Shown: piece by piece, positions 47,402 through 57,466 of the stretch
How positions within the stretch are numbered: position 1 is the stretch's first letter
Layout: each line of letters starts with the position of its first letter
Source: an uncultured Aquimarina sp.
GTDB lineage: Bacteria; Bacteroidota; Bacteroidia; Flavobacteriales; Flavobacteriaceae
Assembly (NCBI RefSeq): GCF_947492405.1
Contig: NZ_CANLMP010000003.1
Location: 124,001-188,000, forward strand
Reading direction: 5' to 3'
DNA length: 64,000 bases
Translations under genes and position numbers: made by a program
The notes under the pieces: model-generated
Seen by the model: only the letters and a program-made list of their open reading frames with translations
What the model was told of the DNA's origin: nothing
The model's database searches: none

Positions 47402-47434
47402 GAATATTTTTAAAAAAAAGGTTATACCCTTTAG
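47399..47434 (+). promoter_or_regulatory. Possible promoter of carA
   Basis: TTTG (47399-47402, overlapping the terminator T run) and TACCCTTTAG (47425-47434) are separated by about 22 bases, one base longer than the usual TTTG-TAnnTTTG spacing, and the -7 box carries mismatches. It is the best candidate in the 64 bp before carA. Confidence 0.3.
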
Positions 47435-47464
47435 TAAGAAATTAAATAGTAAAAAGTATATAAG

Positions 47465-48580
47465 ATGAAATATCAATCTCGAAAAAAAGCAATTGTCTTA
47501 TTAGCAGACGGAACTATTTTTTATGGAAAAGCTGTTGGAAAAGAAGGTACGGCATTCGGTGAAGTATGTTTTAATACTGGAATGACCGGATATCAGGAGA
47601 TTTTTACTGACCCTTCTTATTTCGGGCAGTTAATGGTGGCTACGAATGCTCATATTGGGAATTATGGAACTAATGACGAAGAAGTAGAGTCAGATTCGAT
47701 TAAAATTTCAGGTTTGATTGTTAAAAATTTTAGTTATGAATTCTCTCGTGACCTTGCTGATAGTTCATTGCAAGATTTTTTAGAAAAGAATAACTTATTA
47801 GCGGTATCAGATGTAGATACGCGTGCTTTGGTGAGTTATATAAGAGATAACGGAGCAATGAATGCTTTAATCTCTACAGAAATAGAAGATATTGATTCGT
47901 TGAAGAAACAATTGGCAGCAGTACCTGATATGAAAGGGTTGGAATTAGCATCCAAGGTTTCTACTAAAGAGCCTTATTTTTTTGGAGATCCTAATGCAAC
48001 TTATAAGATTTCTGCATTAGATATTGGGATTAAAAAGAATATACTTCGTAATCTGGCAGAAAGAGATGCGTATGTTAAAGTGTTTCCTTATGATACTACT
48101 TTTGAGAAAATGAGTGAATGGGGACCTGATGGTTATTTTCTTTCTAATGGACCTGGAGATCCGGAGCCATTATCACAAGCTATTGAAACGGCTAAAGAAA
48201 TTATCAAAAGGGATTTGCCATTATTTGGTATTTGTTTAGGTCATCAGGTAATTGCTTTAGCTAATGGGATAAGTACCTATAAAATGCATCACGGTCATAG
48301 AGGTATCAATCACCCAGTAAAAAACCTAATTACAGGAAAAGGAGAAATAACATCTCAGAATCATGGTTTTGCTATTAATAGAGAAGAAACGGAAAGTAAT
48401 TCTGACGTAGAGATAACTCATGTCCATCTAAATGATCATACGGTAGCTGGAATCAAAATGAAGAACAAAAATTGTTTTTCAGTACAATATCATCCGGAGG
48501 CTAGTCCTGGACCGAATGATTCAATCTATTTATTCGATCAGTTTATTAGTAATATTAAAAAAGCAAAGGTAGAAGCTTAA
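47465..48580 (+). CDS. carA: Carbamoyl-phosphate synthase small (glutaminase) subunit
   Basis: The 371-residue protein releases ammonia from glutamine for the CarB subunit, feeding arginine and pyrimidine synthesis. The N-terminal half has the carA pattern TGMTGYQEIFTDPSYFGQ. The C-terminal class I glutamine amidotransferase has the nucleophile in FGICLGHQV and the His-x-Glu pair in VQYHPEASPGP. carB is not in the window, so the subunits are unlinked here. Confidence 0.97.
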   Translation: MKYQSRKKAIVLLADGTIFYGKAVGKEGTAFGEVCFNTGMTGYQEIFTDPSYFGQLMVATNAHIGNYGTNDEEVESDSIKISGLIVKNFSYEFSRDLADSSLQDFLEKNNLLAVSDVDTRALVSYIRDNGAMNALISTEIEDIDSLKKQLAAVPDMKGLELASKVSTKEPYFFGDPNATYKISALDIGIKKNILRNLAERDAYVKVFPYDTTFEKMSEWGPDGYFLSNGPGDPEPLSQAIETAKEIIKRDLPLFGICLGHQVIALANGISTYKMHHGHRGINHPVKNLITGKGEITSQNHGFAINREETESNSDVEITHVHLNDHTVAGIKMKNKNCFSVQYHPEASPGPNDSIYLFDQFISNIKKAKVEA

Positions 48581-48736
48581 AGCTTTTATGTTTGTTACAA
48601 TTACCGTGTATTAATAAGAAGTTGATCTATAACGTTATAGTTGATAACTTGTTGTGTTTACTGCGGTTTAAGCAATAAATTAAGAGGTTTTCTAAGGTAT
48701 TTAAGTTTACCTGTTTTGTATATTGCGAAGAATTAA

Positions 48737-50056
<1,320 letters not shown>

Positions 50057-50180
50057 ATAGATTTAGGAGTAGGGATAACTATTATTAGAACTGTTCTTAT
50101 TGACAGAATTTAATGTTTTTAAAATAATGAATCAATTTTTGTAATTTATAAGTTGATTTTTTATGAAAAAAATAGATTTT

Positions 50181-50214
50181 AAAAAGAGGATTCGTAATGA
50201 ATCTTCTTTTTTTT
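50181..50214 (+). terminator. Intrinsic terminator downstream of eno
   Basis: The stem AAAAAGAGGATTC (50181-50193) pairs with GAATCTTCTTTTT (50199-50211), one G-U pair, around a GTAAT loop, and ends in a T run reaching 50214. It lies 124 bp after the eno stop. Confidence 0.85.
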
Positions 50215-50333
50215 GTTATAACATCAAAGAGAGATTTCTATTCTAAAATAGATGCAATGATTAATAATATATTAACACTATATTTTGTAATTTAGCAACC
50301 CTTATTATAACAGCAAAATTCTAAATAATCACA

Positions 50334-51620
50334 ATGTCAAAAAAAGCTACTTTAGAAATAGACGGTAACAAATATGAGTTCCCAATAATAGAAGGAACTG
50401 AAAAAGAATTAGGAATTGATATCAAAACTCTTAGAGGTGCCACAGGAGGTATAACTACAATTGATCCGGGGTATAAAAACACAGGAAGCTGTGAGAGTGC
50501 GATTACTTTTCTGGATGGAGAAAAAGGAATTCTAAGATACCGCGGATATTCTATAGAAGAGCTAGCCGAAAAAGCAGATTTTTTAGAAGTAGCTTACTTA
50601 TTGATTTTTGGAGAGTTACCTACATCAGAACAACTTGAGAAATTTGATAAAGATATCAAAGAAGAATCTCATGTAGACGAAGACATGAAGAAAATTCTTG
50701 ACGGGTTTCCGAAAAGTGCTCACCCTATGGGGGTTCTTTCATCTTTAACAAGTGCATTAATCGCTTTTAATCCTGGATCTGTAGATGTTGATTCCGAGGA
50801 GGAAATGTATAATGCCATTGTCAAAATATTAGCCAAGTTTCCCGTGTTAGCGGCTTGGACAATGAGAAAAAGAAAAAGTCTGCCATTAGATTATGGAGAT
50901 AATGCTTTAGGGTATGTTGAGAATTTGCATAAAATGATGTTCTCTAGACCAAATAAAACATATGAAGCTAATAAGATTGTTAACGATGCTTTAGATAAAC
51001 TATTAATTCTACACGCAGATCACGAGCAAAATTGTTCTACTTCTACTGTTAGAATAGTAGGATCATCTCACGCAGGATTGTTTGCTTCTTTATCTGCAGG
51101 AATTTCGGCACTGTGGGGCCCTTTGCATGGAGGAGCGAATCAAGCAGTTATAGAAATGCTAGAAGCAATCAAAGAAGATGGCGGTGATACAGCAAAATAT
51201 ATAGCCAAAGCAAAAGATAAAGAAGATTCTTTCCGCTTAATGGGGTTTGGGCATAGAGTATACAAAAACTTTGATCCAAGAGCAAAAATTATTAAAGTTG
51301 CAGCAGAAGAGGTGCTTGCTGATCTAGGAATGGAAGATCCTGTTCTGGATATAGCTAAAGGTCTTGCAAAAGTAGCTTTAGAAGATGAATATTTTGTAAA
51401 AAGAAAATTATATCCTAATGTGGATTTCTATTCTGGAATTATATACAGAGCCTTAGGAATTCCTACTGAAATGTTTACGGTTATGTTTGCATTGGGAAGA
51501 TTACCTGGTTGGATTGCGCAATGGAGAGAAATGCGCCTTCGTAAAGAACCAATAGGAAGACCAAGACAGATATATACAGGCGAAACTTATAGGTCTTTTA
51601 AGTCAGTTTCTGAAAGATAA
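50334..51620 (+). CDS. gltA: Citrate synthase
   Basis: The 428-residue type I-like enzyme condenses acetyl-CoA and oxaloacetate in the TCA cycle. Recognisable segments are GILRYRGYSIEELAEKADFL, HADHEQNCSTSTVR (active-site His), GPLHGGANQAVIEMLEAI and MGFGHRVYKNFDPRAKI, plus the C-terminal RPRQIYTG. The length and arrangement fit the bacterial hexameric form. It stands alone between terminators. Confidence 0.97.
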   Translation: MSKKATLEIDGNKYEFPIIEGTEKELGIDIKTLRGATGGITTIDPGYKNTGSCESAITFLDGEKGILRYRGYSIEELAEKADFLEVAYLLIFGELPTSEQLEKFDKDIKEESHVDEDMKKILDGFPKSAHPMGVLSSLTSALIAFNPGSVDVDSEEEMYNAIVKILAKFPVLAAWTMRKRKSLPLDYGDNALGYVENLHKMMFSRPNKTYEANKIVNDALDKLLILHADHEQNCSTSTVRIVGSSHAGLFASLSAGISALWGPLHGGANQAVIEMLEAIKEDGGDTAKYIAKAKDKEDSFRLMGFGHRVYKNFDPRAKIIKVAAEEVLADLGMEDPVLDIAKGLAKVALEDEYFVKRKLYPNVDFYSGIIYRALGIPTEMFTVMFALGRLPGWIAQWREMRLRKEPIGRPRQIYTGETYRSFKSVSER

Positions 51621-51636
51621 TAAAGCTTATAAAAGT

Positions 51637-51672
51637 AAAAAGGGTGTTGAAATTTTTCAACACCCTTTTTTT
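51637..51672 (+). terminator. Intrinsic terminator downstream of gltA
   Basis: A 16-bp A/T-flanked stem (51637-51652 with 51655-51670; AGGGTGTTGAAA core) with a TT loop ends in a run of seven T residues to 51672. It is 16 bp after the gltA stop and is the strongest stem in this region. Confidence 0.92.
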
Positions 51673-51834
51673 ATGAAATCGTCAATATGTGGTTTTAAAA
51701 GAAGCTTACTTTGGGAATATGATAAAAAGTTGATATTTTTTTTGAATAAAATTAGCATCTACATCGCCCCTCTTCCTATATTTGTTGGATCATAAATGAT
51801 ATAATAATTATAGTTTTACCTTAAAATTAAACGA

Positions 51835-52749
51835 TTGAAATTAAATATCCAAAATGAAACTTCAAGACTTAGAGCAGTTGTTTTAGGTACAGCCATAAGT
51901 AATGGTCCTGTGCCAAAAATTGAAGAAGCTTACGATCCTAAATCGATAGAGCATATTAAAGCTGGGACTTACCCCAAAGAGTCTGATATGATTTCAGAAA
52001 TGGAAGCTGTAGCCAAGGTTTTTGAAAAATACGATGTAAAAGTATTTAGGCCCGAGATAATAGAGAATTATAATCAAATTTTTGCAAGGGATATTGGGTT
52101 AGTAATAGAGGATACATTTATAAAATCAAATATACTTCCAGATAGAGAAAAAGAGATTAAGGCGATTCAATATGTAATTGATCAAATCAATCCAAATAAA
52201 GTCTATAAGGCTCCATCAGAAGATATTCATTTTGAAGGAGGTGATATCATGATCCATAATGATCATATTTTTATAGGAACTTATAAAGCAGAAGATTATA
52301 GCGATTGTATTGTAGCTAGAACGAACATGAAAGGGGTAGCGTATATTAGATCACTTTTTCCAAAGAAAATAGTGAAGGAGTTTGATCTAAATAAATCAAT
52401 GGATGACCCAAGAGATAACGCTTTACATTTAGACTGTTGTTTTCAACCTGTGGGTAAGAATAAAGCTATAATTCATAAAGAAGGATTCAGAAATTTAGAT
52501 GATTATAAATATTTAGTCGACTTTTTTGGAAATGAAAATTTATTCCACATTACTAGAGACGAAATGTACTATATGAACTCTAATATATTTTCTATATCAG
52601 AAGATATAGTAATTTCTGAGAAAGGTTTTACTAGATTAAATACTTGGTTACGTAGCTTAGGTATAACTGTAGAAGAAGTTCCTTATTCAGAAATAGCTAA
52701 ACAAGAAGGCCTTTTACGTTGTTCTACTATGCCATTGATAAGAGATTAA
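51835..52749 (+). CDS. Dimethylarginine dimethylaminohydrolase-like protein (guanidino-modifying superfamily)
   Basis: The 304-residue protein has the pentein fold signatures of the arginine deiminase/DDAH family: NETSRLRAVVLGTA, FARDIGLVIED, DIHFEGGDIMIHND, LHLDCCFQPVG and a C-terminal LLRCSTMPLIRD with the nucleophilic Cys. Members hydrolyse guanidino groups of arginine derivatives. The substrate here cannot be read. The start is TTG 51835: the upstream in-frame stop lies 24 bp before and no ATG is available. It is 3 bp before ctlX, an operon. Confidence 0.85.
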   Translation: MKLNIQNETSRLRAVVLGTAISNGPVPKIEEAYDPKSIEHIKAGTYPKESDMISEMEAVAKVFEKYDVKVFRPEIIENYNQIFARDIGLVIEDTFIKSNILPDREKEIKAIQYVIDQINPNKVYKAPSEDIHFEGGDIMIHNDHIFIGTYKAEDYSDCIVARTNMKGVAYIRSLFPKKIVKEFDLNKSMDDPRDNALHLDCCFQPVGKNKAIIHKEGFRNLDDYKYLVDFFGNENLFHITRDEMYYMNSNIFSISEDIVISEKGFTRLNTWLRSLGITVEEVPYSEIAKQEGLLRCSTMPLIRD

Positions 52750-52752
52750 ATA

Positions 52753-53685
52753 ATGAAACAAATCACAAACACTATAGTAATGATTCGTCCGGTTAAGTTT
52801 AGGATGAATGAGGAAACAGCAGTTAATAATTATTATCAGGATGCCAGTGATAATAGTACAGAAGATGTTAATATAAAAGCACAGAAAGAATTTGATAGTT
52901 TTGTCGAAAAACTCAAATCAGTAGGTGTAAACGTTATTGTAATAGATGATAAGCTAGAAAATGATACGCCAGATTCTATTTTTCCAAATAACTGGATTTC
53001 TTTTCATGAAAATGGTGATGTAGGTTTATATCCTATGTTTGCTGTTAACAGAAGGAGAGAACGTCGCCCAGAGGTTCTAGATACAATTGAAGATGCTGGA
53101 TTCGAAATAAAGAATATAATAGACTATACGGAGGCCGAGGAAGATGATGTTTTTCTTGAAGGGACAGGAAGCCTTGTTCTGGATAGATTTCATAGAAAAG
53201 CGTACTGTGCACTTTCGCCAAGAGCAGATGAACAATTACTCATTGAGTTCTGCGAGGATTTTGAATATACTCCGGTGATTTTTACGGCATATCAAACAGT
53301 GAAAGGTGAGCGATTGGCAATTTATCATACTAATGTTATGATGGGAGTCGGAGAAACTTTTGCAGTAGTATGTTTAGATTGTGTAGATGATAAAAAAGAA
53401 CGAAAAAGCTTAGTAAATCACTTAAAGAACGATAGCAAAGAAATAATTTCAATTACTGAAGATCAGGTGAATAACTTTGCAGGAAATATGTTACAAGTAG
53501 TTGGAGCGGATGAAAAACAATATTTGGTAATGTCCTCTGCAGCATACAATAGTTTGTCAAAAGATCAAGTATCTAAAATAGAAAAACATTGTGCAATACT
53601 ACACAGTAATCTTGAAACAATTGAAAGATTAGGAGGAGGAAGCGCCCGTTGTATGATGGCGGAAGTTTTTCTTCCAAAAAGATAA
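52753..53685 (+). CDS. ctlX: Citrulline utilisation hydrolase CtlX-like protein (arginine deiminase-related)
   Basis: The 310-residue protein is the second superfamily member of the pair: FPNNWISFHENGDVGLYPM (first acidic pair), EGTGSLVLDRFHRKAYCALS, IYHTNVMMGVGE (His) and GGGSARCMMAEVFLPKR (nucleophilic Cys). The name CtlX comes from a family described as citrulline utilisation hydrolases; whether it hydrolyses citrulline here is an inference. It is tightly coupled to the DDAH-like gene 3 bp upstream, and a terminator follows. Confidence 0.85.
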   Translation: MKQITNTIVMIRPVKFRMNEETAVNNYYQDASDNSTEDVNIKAQKEFDSFVEKLKSVGVNVIVIDDKLENDTPDSIFPNNWISFHENGDVGLYPMFAVNRRRERRPEVLDTIEDAGFEIKNIIDYTEAEEDDVFLEGTGSLVLDRFHRKAYCALSPRADEQLLIEFCEDFEYTPVIFTAYQTVKGERLAIYHTNVMMGVGETFAVVCLDCVDDKKERKSLVNHLKNDSKEIISITEDQVNNFAGNMLQVVGADEKQYLVMSSAAYNSLSKDQVSKIEKHCAILHSNLETIERLGGGSARCMMAEVFLPKR

Positions 53686-53701
53686 TTATCATCTGAAAAA
53701 C

Positions 53702-53750
53702 GGTTAAAAGATATCATAAAAATGTGAAGTGATATCTTTTAACTATTTTT
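53702..53750 (+). terminator. Terminator-like inverted repeat after ctlX
   Basis: A perfect 14-bp stem (GTTAAAAGATATCA at 53703-53716 with 53730-53743) and a 13-base loop is followed by CTATTTTT. It lies 17 bp after the ctlX stop and 26 bp before the Rrf2 start, so it could also act as an operator for that regulator. Confidence 0.65.
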
Positions 53751-53768
53751 GATATTATAAATAAACAA

Positions 53769-54179
53769 ATGCTTTCGAAGAAAACAAAATACGGATTAAA
53801 AGCACTAACCTATATTGCAAGAAAACGGTGTGAAAATCCTGTTTTGATATCTGAGATTGCTAAAAGTGAAAATATTTCTCAAAAATTTTTAGAAAGTATA
53901 TTGCTCACGCTTCGTAAGAATGGTTTTTTAGGTTCTAAAAAAGGAAAAGGCGGTGGATATTATCTAATTAAAGAGCCTAAAGAGATTTCAATGGCATCGG
54001 TAATAAGGGTGTTAGAAGGACCAATAGCAATGTTACCTTGTGTAAGTTTGAACTTTTATGAAAAATGTGATGATTGTCCTGATGAAGATGCTTGTACAGT
54101 ACATAAACTTATGATTGAGGTAAGAGATAATACCTTAAAAGTCTTAGAAAATAAAACGCTAGGAGATTTTATGAATTAA
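53769..54179 (+). CDS. Rrf2 family transcriptional regulator, Fe-S type
   Basis: The 136-residue regulator has the winged helix-turn-helix of the Rrf2/IscR family (ISEIAKSENISQKFLESILL, then GGGYYL wing) and a C-terminal cysteine set C91, C100, C103 and C109 (C-x8-C-x2-C-x5-C). Family members with such cysteines bind an Fe-S cluster and sense iron, oxygen or nitric oxide. Target genes cannot be inferred from this window. It may be autoregulated through the inverted repeat at 53703-53743, and its 3' end converges on the CpeT-like gene. Confidence 0.85.
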   Translation: MLSKKTKYGLKALTYIARKRCENPVLISEIAKSENISQKFLESILLTLRKNGFLGSKKGKGGGYYLIKEPKEISMASVIRVLEGPIAMLPCVSLNFYEKCDDCPDEDACTVHKLMIEVRDNTLKVLENKTLGDFMN

Positions 54180-54183
54180 TTTC

Positions 54184-54810
54184 TTAATCTTCTCGGACTC
54201 GAATGAATTTATAGGGACCTTGAATTTTGCCCCATATTTGTTTTCCTTGTGTATTATAACCTCGATCCCAAGAAGTGATTTTGTTTTTACTGATAACTAT
54301 ATTACTTGTAGTGTAAGATATTTTACTACTGAAACTACTGGAACAAGTTCCTTTCTTTGTCTTTCCATGGTAAATAGTAGATGTCTTCTTTTTGAAATAC
54401 ACATCACATCCATCCCTGATTTTAAGGCTATCAATGGTTAAATGGTCAAAAATAGAAATGTCTTTCCAGCCATTTGCATATCTTTTTTGATCAGGAATAC
54501 TATAGTTAACACTGCTAATGGTTAAGCTATCTAACTTCTTAAAATTTATTATTCTTTGGTTATAAATTGAGGTACTATTTTTTTCATCATATAATTCTTG
54601 ATAAAACCAATACCCTGGTCTATCATCCCAGATCGGGATATTGATCAAACATACTGCAGAATAACCAGATTCTTCCTTTGCTTGTTTTTTTGATGAAAAT
54701 TTCCCTGATAATATACCTGTAAGATCATCAATTTGAGAGCCTTGTTCTATCTTATTGCTACAACTAATTGTAGTAATTAATAAGCCTAGAAGAAGTAATG
54801 ATCTCTGCAT
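54184..54810 (-). CDS. CpcT/CpeT (phycobiliprotein lyase) family lipoprotein
   Basis: The 208-residue lipoprotein has a signal peptide ending LITTISC. The mature part matches the CpeT family: Q-I-type start, YWFYQELYDE, GCDVYFKKK, YHGKTKKGTCSSSF, SNIVISKNKITSWDRGYNTQG and WGKIQGPYKFIRV, which are the hallmark positions of the CpcT/CpeT fold that attaches phycobilins to phycobiliproteins in cyanobacteria. This organism shows no photosynthetic genes here, so another ligand, such as a tetrapyrrole or lipid, is possible. I take ATG 54810; the longer frame starts five codons earlier. Confidence 0.75.
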   Translation of the reverse strand: MQRSLLLLGLLITTISCSNKIEQGSQIDDLTGILSGKFSSKKQAKEESGYSAVCLINIPIWDDRPGYWFYQELYDEKNSTSIYNQRIINFKKLDSLTISSVNYSIPDQKRYANGWKDISIFDHLTIDSLKIRDGCDVYFKKKTSTIYHGKTKKGTCSSSFSSKISYTTSNIVISKNKITSWDRGYNTQGKQIWGKIQGPYKFIRVRED

Positions 54811-54885
54811 TTGATTTTTATACAAAAATACTAATATTTTAATAAAAAGTGTTATTTATCGATAAAAATAAGCTTTTTGTCTATA

Positions 54886-56319
54886 TTATTTTTTGTTTTT
54901 CGATACAATATTGCGTATCATTCCGCCAAATATGAAGTAATGAAAAGGAACCATAAGATACCAGTATAGTCTGCCCCAAATTCCTCTTGGTCTAAATGTA
55001 GCGGTTTGATGGAGTATGTTGTTTTTGTCAATATCAAATTCTAACCAAGCTTCTCCGGGTACCTTCATTTCTGCAAAAAGTAATAAGCGCTTTTCATTTT
55101 TATCAGCTACTAAAACTCGCCAAAAATCCAAAGCGTCTCCAGAGTAAATTTTATCTGGGTTCGTCCTTCCTCTTCTTAATCCAACTCCACCAAAAAACTT
55201 GTCTATATATCCTCTTATTTTCCACATCCAATCCCCATAGTACCAACCAGTTTCTCCACCGATTGCCCATATTCTTTCAACTACTCTATTGGGATCACTA
55301 ATTTTAATTTTCTTTTTATCTCTAAGGCACCCTTTTTTTGGAACTGTAACGTATTTCTGGATATCTTTATCAAAACGTCCGCTGATCATAGAATCCTTCC
55401 AGCTGGATACTACTTGATTTTGCTCTATTTTTATAAATGCTAGTTCCAGTGCTCTTGTATATGTCATGGGCTCAATATCTAGTATTTTTTGTAACCGATT
55501 GTCGTTAGCGACAACAGGTATACTCATACTGTCAACTAGATTTAATGCTAGCTTATAAGAAGTCGAGGTTACAAAATACAACCAATAAGAAGAAAGTTTT
55601 GGAGTCATAACAGGTAGCGTAAAAATAAAAAGTTTTATACTTCTTACTTTTGCGTAAAGCAATAACATTTGTTTATAGGTAATTACATTAGGTCCACTGA
55701 TATCAAATGACTGGTTGTAGCATTCAGAGTTACCTAATACTCCTGTCATAAAGCTTAGAACATCTCTAACAGCAATAGGGTGAGTTTTGGTGTTTACCCA
55801 TTTTGGCGTTATCATTACAGGTAATTTTTCACATAGATCTCTTATGATTTCAAAAGAAGAACTTCCGGATCCAACGATAATTCCGGATCGTAAAACAGTA
55901 AGATTAAATTTTCCCTGATATAAAGTTTCCTCAACGTTTTTTCTAGACCAAAGGTGCTTAGATAAATTCTTTTCGTTTACAATACCGCTTAGATAGATTA
56001 CTTGTTTGATATTTGTTTGAGCAACATAGGTGTTAAAATTTTGAGCGGAAATCTCTTCTTTTTTATCAAAGTCAGAAGTTGATGAACTCATAGAATGGAT
56101 AAGGTAATAGGCTACATCAATGTTCTTTGGTAAAATACTAGGGTCAGGATCTTCTAAGAAGTCGATCTCTACAATTGAAACTTTTTTAGCCATTTCTTGA
56201 TCAATAGAAAATCGATCTTTATCACGTACAGCACAAGTAACTTCATGATTAGAATCTAGTAATAGTGGTAGTAATCTCATACCAATATAACCATTGGCAC
56301 CAGTGAGTAGTATTCGCAT
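54886..56319 (-). CDS. SDR-family NAD(P)-binding oxidoreductase with C-terminal DUF2867 domain
   Basis: The 477-residue protein has an NmrA/SDR-type Rossmann domain with GANGYIG at the N-terminus, a later YLIHSMSSSTSDFDKKE region typical of the family, and a DUF2867 C-terminal domain (VERIWAIGGETGWYYGDWMW, FRPRGIWGRLYWYLMVPFHY) ending near the membrane-like YWYLMVPFHYFIFGG. The reaction is unknown; it is not a canonical SDR with YxxxK that I can identify with certainty. It lies 25 bp downstream of the GH53 gene on the same strand. Confidence 0.85.
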   Translation of the reverse strand: MRILLTGANGYIGMRLLPLLLDSNHEVTCAVRDKDRFSIDQEMAKKVSIVEIDFLEDPDPSILPKNIDVAYYLIHSMSSSTSDFDKKEEISAQNFNTYVAQTNIKQVIYLSGIVNEKNLSKHLWSRKNVEETLYQGKFNLTVLRSGIIVGSGSSSFEIIRDLCEKLPVMITPKWVNTKTHPIAVRDVLSFMTGVLGNSECYNQSFDISGPNVITYKQMLLLYAKVRSIKLFIFTLPVMTPKLSSYWLYFVTSTSYKLALNLVDSMSIPVVANDNRLQKILDIEPMTYTRALELAFIKIEQNQVVSSWKDSMISGRFDKDIQKYVTVPKKGCLRDKKKIKISDPNRVVERIWAIGGETGWYYGDWMWKIRGYIDKFFGGVGLRRGRTNPDKIYSGDALDFWRVLVADKNEKRLLLFAEMKVPGEAWLEFDIDKNNILHQTATFRPRGIWGRLYWYLMVPFHYFIFGGMIRNIVSKNKK

Positions 56320-56344
56320 CTTTTTAGGTATAAGTTACAAAGAA

Positions 56345-57466
56345 TTAATCACTCGAAAAAACTTCAATTACCTTTAAAACTTTATGTTCAAAATCAAAAA
56401 TACATTGATTCTCCCATGAAGATCCATTTGAATAGGTATTTTCATTACCCTCAAAAGCTACCCAATCAGGCGCCCAGTAACAAAAACCTAACCCTTTATT
56501 ATTCGGAATCTCTTTTAAGATTTTGATAATCCATTCTAAATAATCTTTCTGTCCATCTGGAGTTGCCGGGAATTCATTCAAGATTTGGCTTTGATCACCA
56601 ATAAAATTGTTGAGATTATCATTCCAATTAAAGGTAAAAGGATATGATATTTCGGTCAAAAGGATATTTTTATTAAATGTAACCGCAAGAAAACTGAGAT
56701 CATTTTTAATTTGGTTAAGATTTTTGGAATGAAACTGGGGATAATAGGAAAGACCAATGATATCATAATTTCCACCGGATTCTTCAAATTTTTTAAAAAA
56801 GAATCTGGCGAAGTTAATTCCAGCAACGTGAATCATCGTTTTTATATTAGGATCAATTTCCTTGACAGCTTTCTCAGCTGTGTTAGAAAGTGCTATATAT
56901 TGGAGCCAATTGTTATCAAACTCATTCCATATTTTACCATAATCCCATAGAAAACCTGAATTTGTTTCATTTCCGATCTGAACGATAGTAGGAGTTGTTC
57001 CTTGGTCCTTTAATTCTGAAATTACTTTTTTGGTGTACTCGTAAATAGCATTTTTGATTTCAGAATTTGTTAAAGTGCTCCAAAATAATGGAGGTTCTTG
57101 ATTGGCAGGGTCTGCCCAAGTATCAGAATAATGAATGTCAAGTAAAAAATCAGCGCCTGTACTTTTGATTTTTAGAGCATACTGTTTTACTTTTTCCAAA
57201 GAATTAAACCCTCCTTCTGGGGTATGCCATAATCTTAGCCGAATAAGATTACTGCCTTTGGATGTCACATAATCTAATAAATCAATAGCATTATTATTCT
57301 GATCTTTATATTGAATATTATAAGAATCTAATTCTGATTGAAAAGATAGATCCATGCCTTTGTAAAATTTCTGAGCTTCTTCAGTTACATGTTGATTACT
57401 ATGATCATCTCCAGAACAAGAAATAATTATAACTATACTTAGTAAAAATAATATTCTTTTTATCAT
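56345..57466 (-). CDS. GH53 arabinogalactan endo-beta-1,4-galactanase (surface lipoprotein)
   Basis: The 373-residue lipoprotein (IIISC signal, then SGDDHSN) matches glycoside hydrolase family 53: FYKGMDLSFQSELD, NLIRLRLWHTPEGG, FLLDIHYSDTWADPANQ, the acid/base glutamate in IVQIGNETNSGFLW, and the nucleophile in LLTEISYPF. Family members hydrolyse beta-1,4-galactans such as pectic arabinogalactan. It sits alone rather than beside a SusC/SusD pair, and its start overlaps the upstream small gene by 4 bp (ATGA), so translation is coupled. Confidence 0.92.
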   Translation of the reverse strand: MIKRILFLLSIVIIISCSGDDHSNQHVTEEAQKFYKGMDLSFQSELDSYNIQYKDQNNNAIDLLDYVTSKGSNLIRLRLWHTPEGGFNSLEKVKQYALKIKSTGADFLLDIHYSDTWADPANQEPPLFWSTLTNSEIKNAIYEYTKKVISELKDQGTTPTIVQIGNETNSGFLWDYGKIWNEFDNNWLQYIALSNTAEKAVKEIDPNIKTMIHVAGINFARFFFKKFEESGGNYDIIGLSYYPQFHSKNLNQIKNDLSFLAVTFNKNILLTEISYPFTFNWNDNLNNFIGDQSQILNEFPATPDGQKDYLEWIIKILKEIPNNKGLGFCYWAPDWVAFEGNENTYSNGSSWENQCIFDFEHKVLKVIEVFSSD

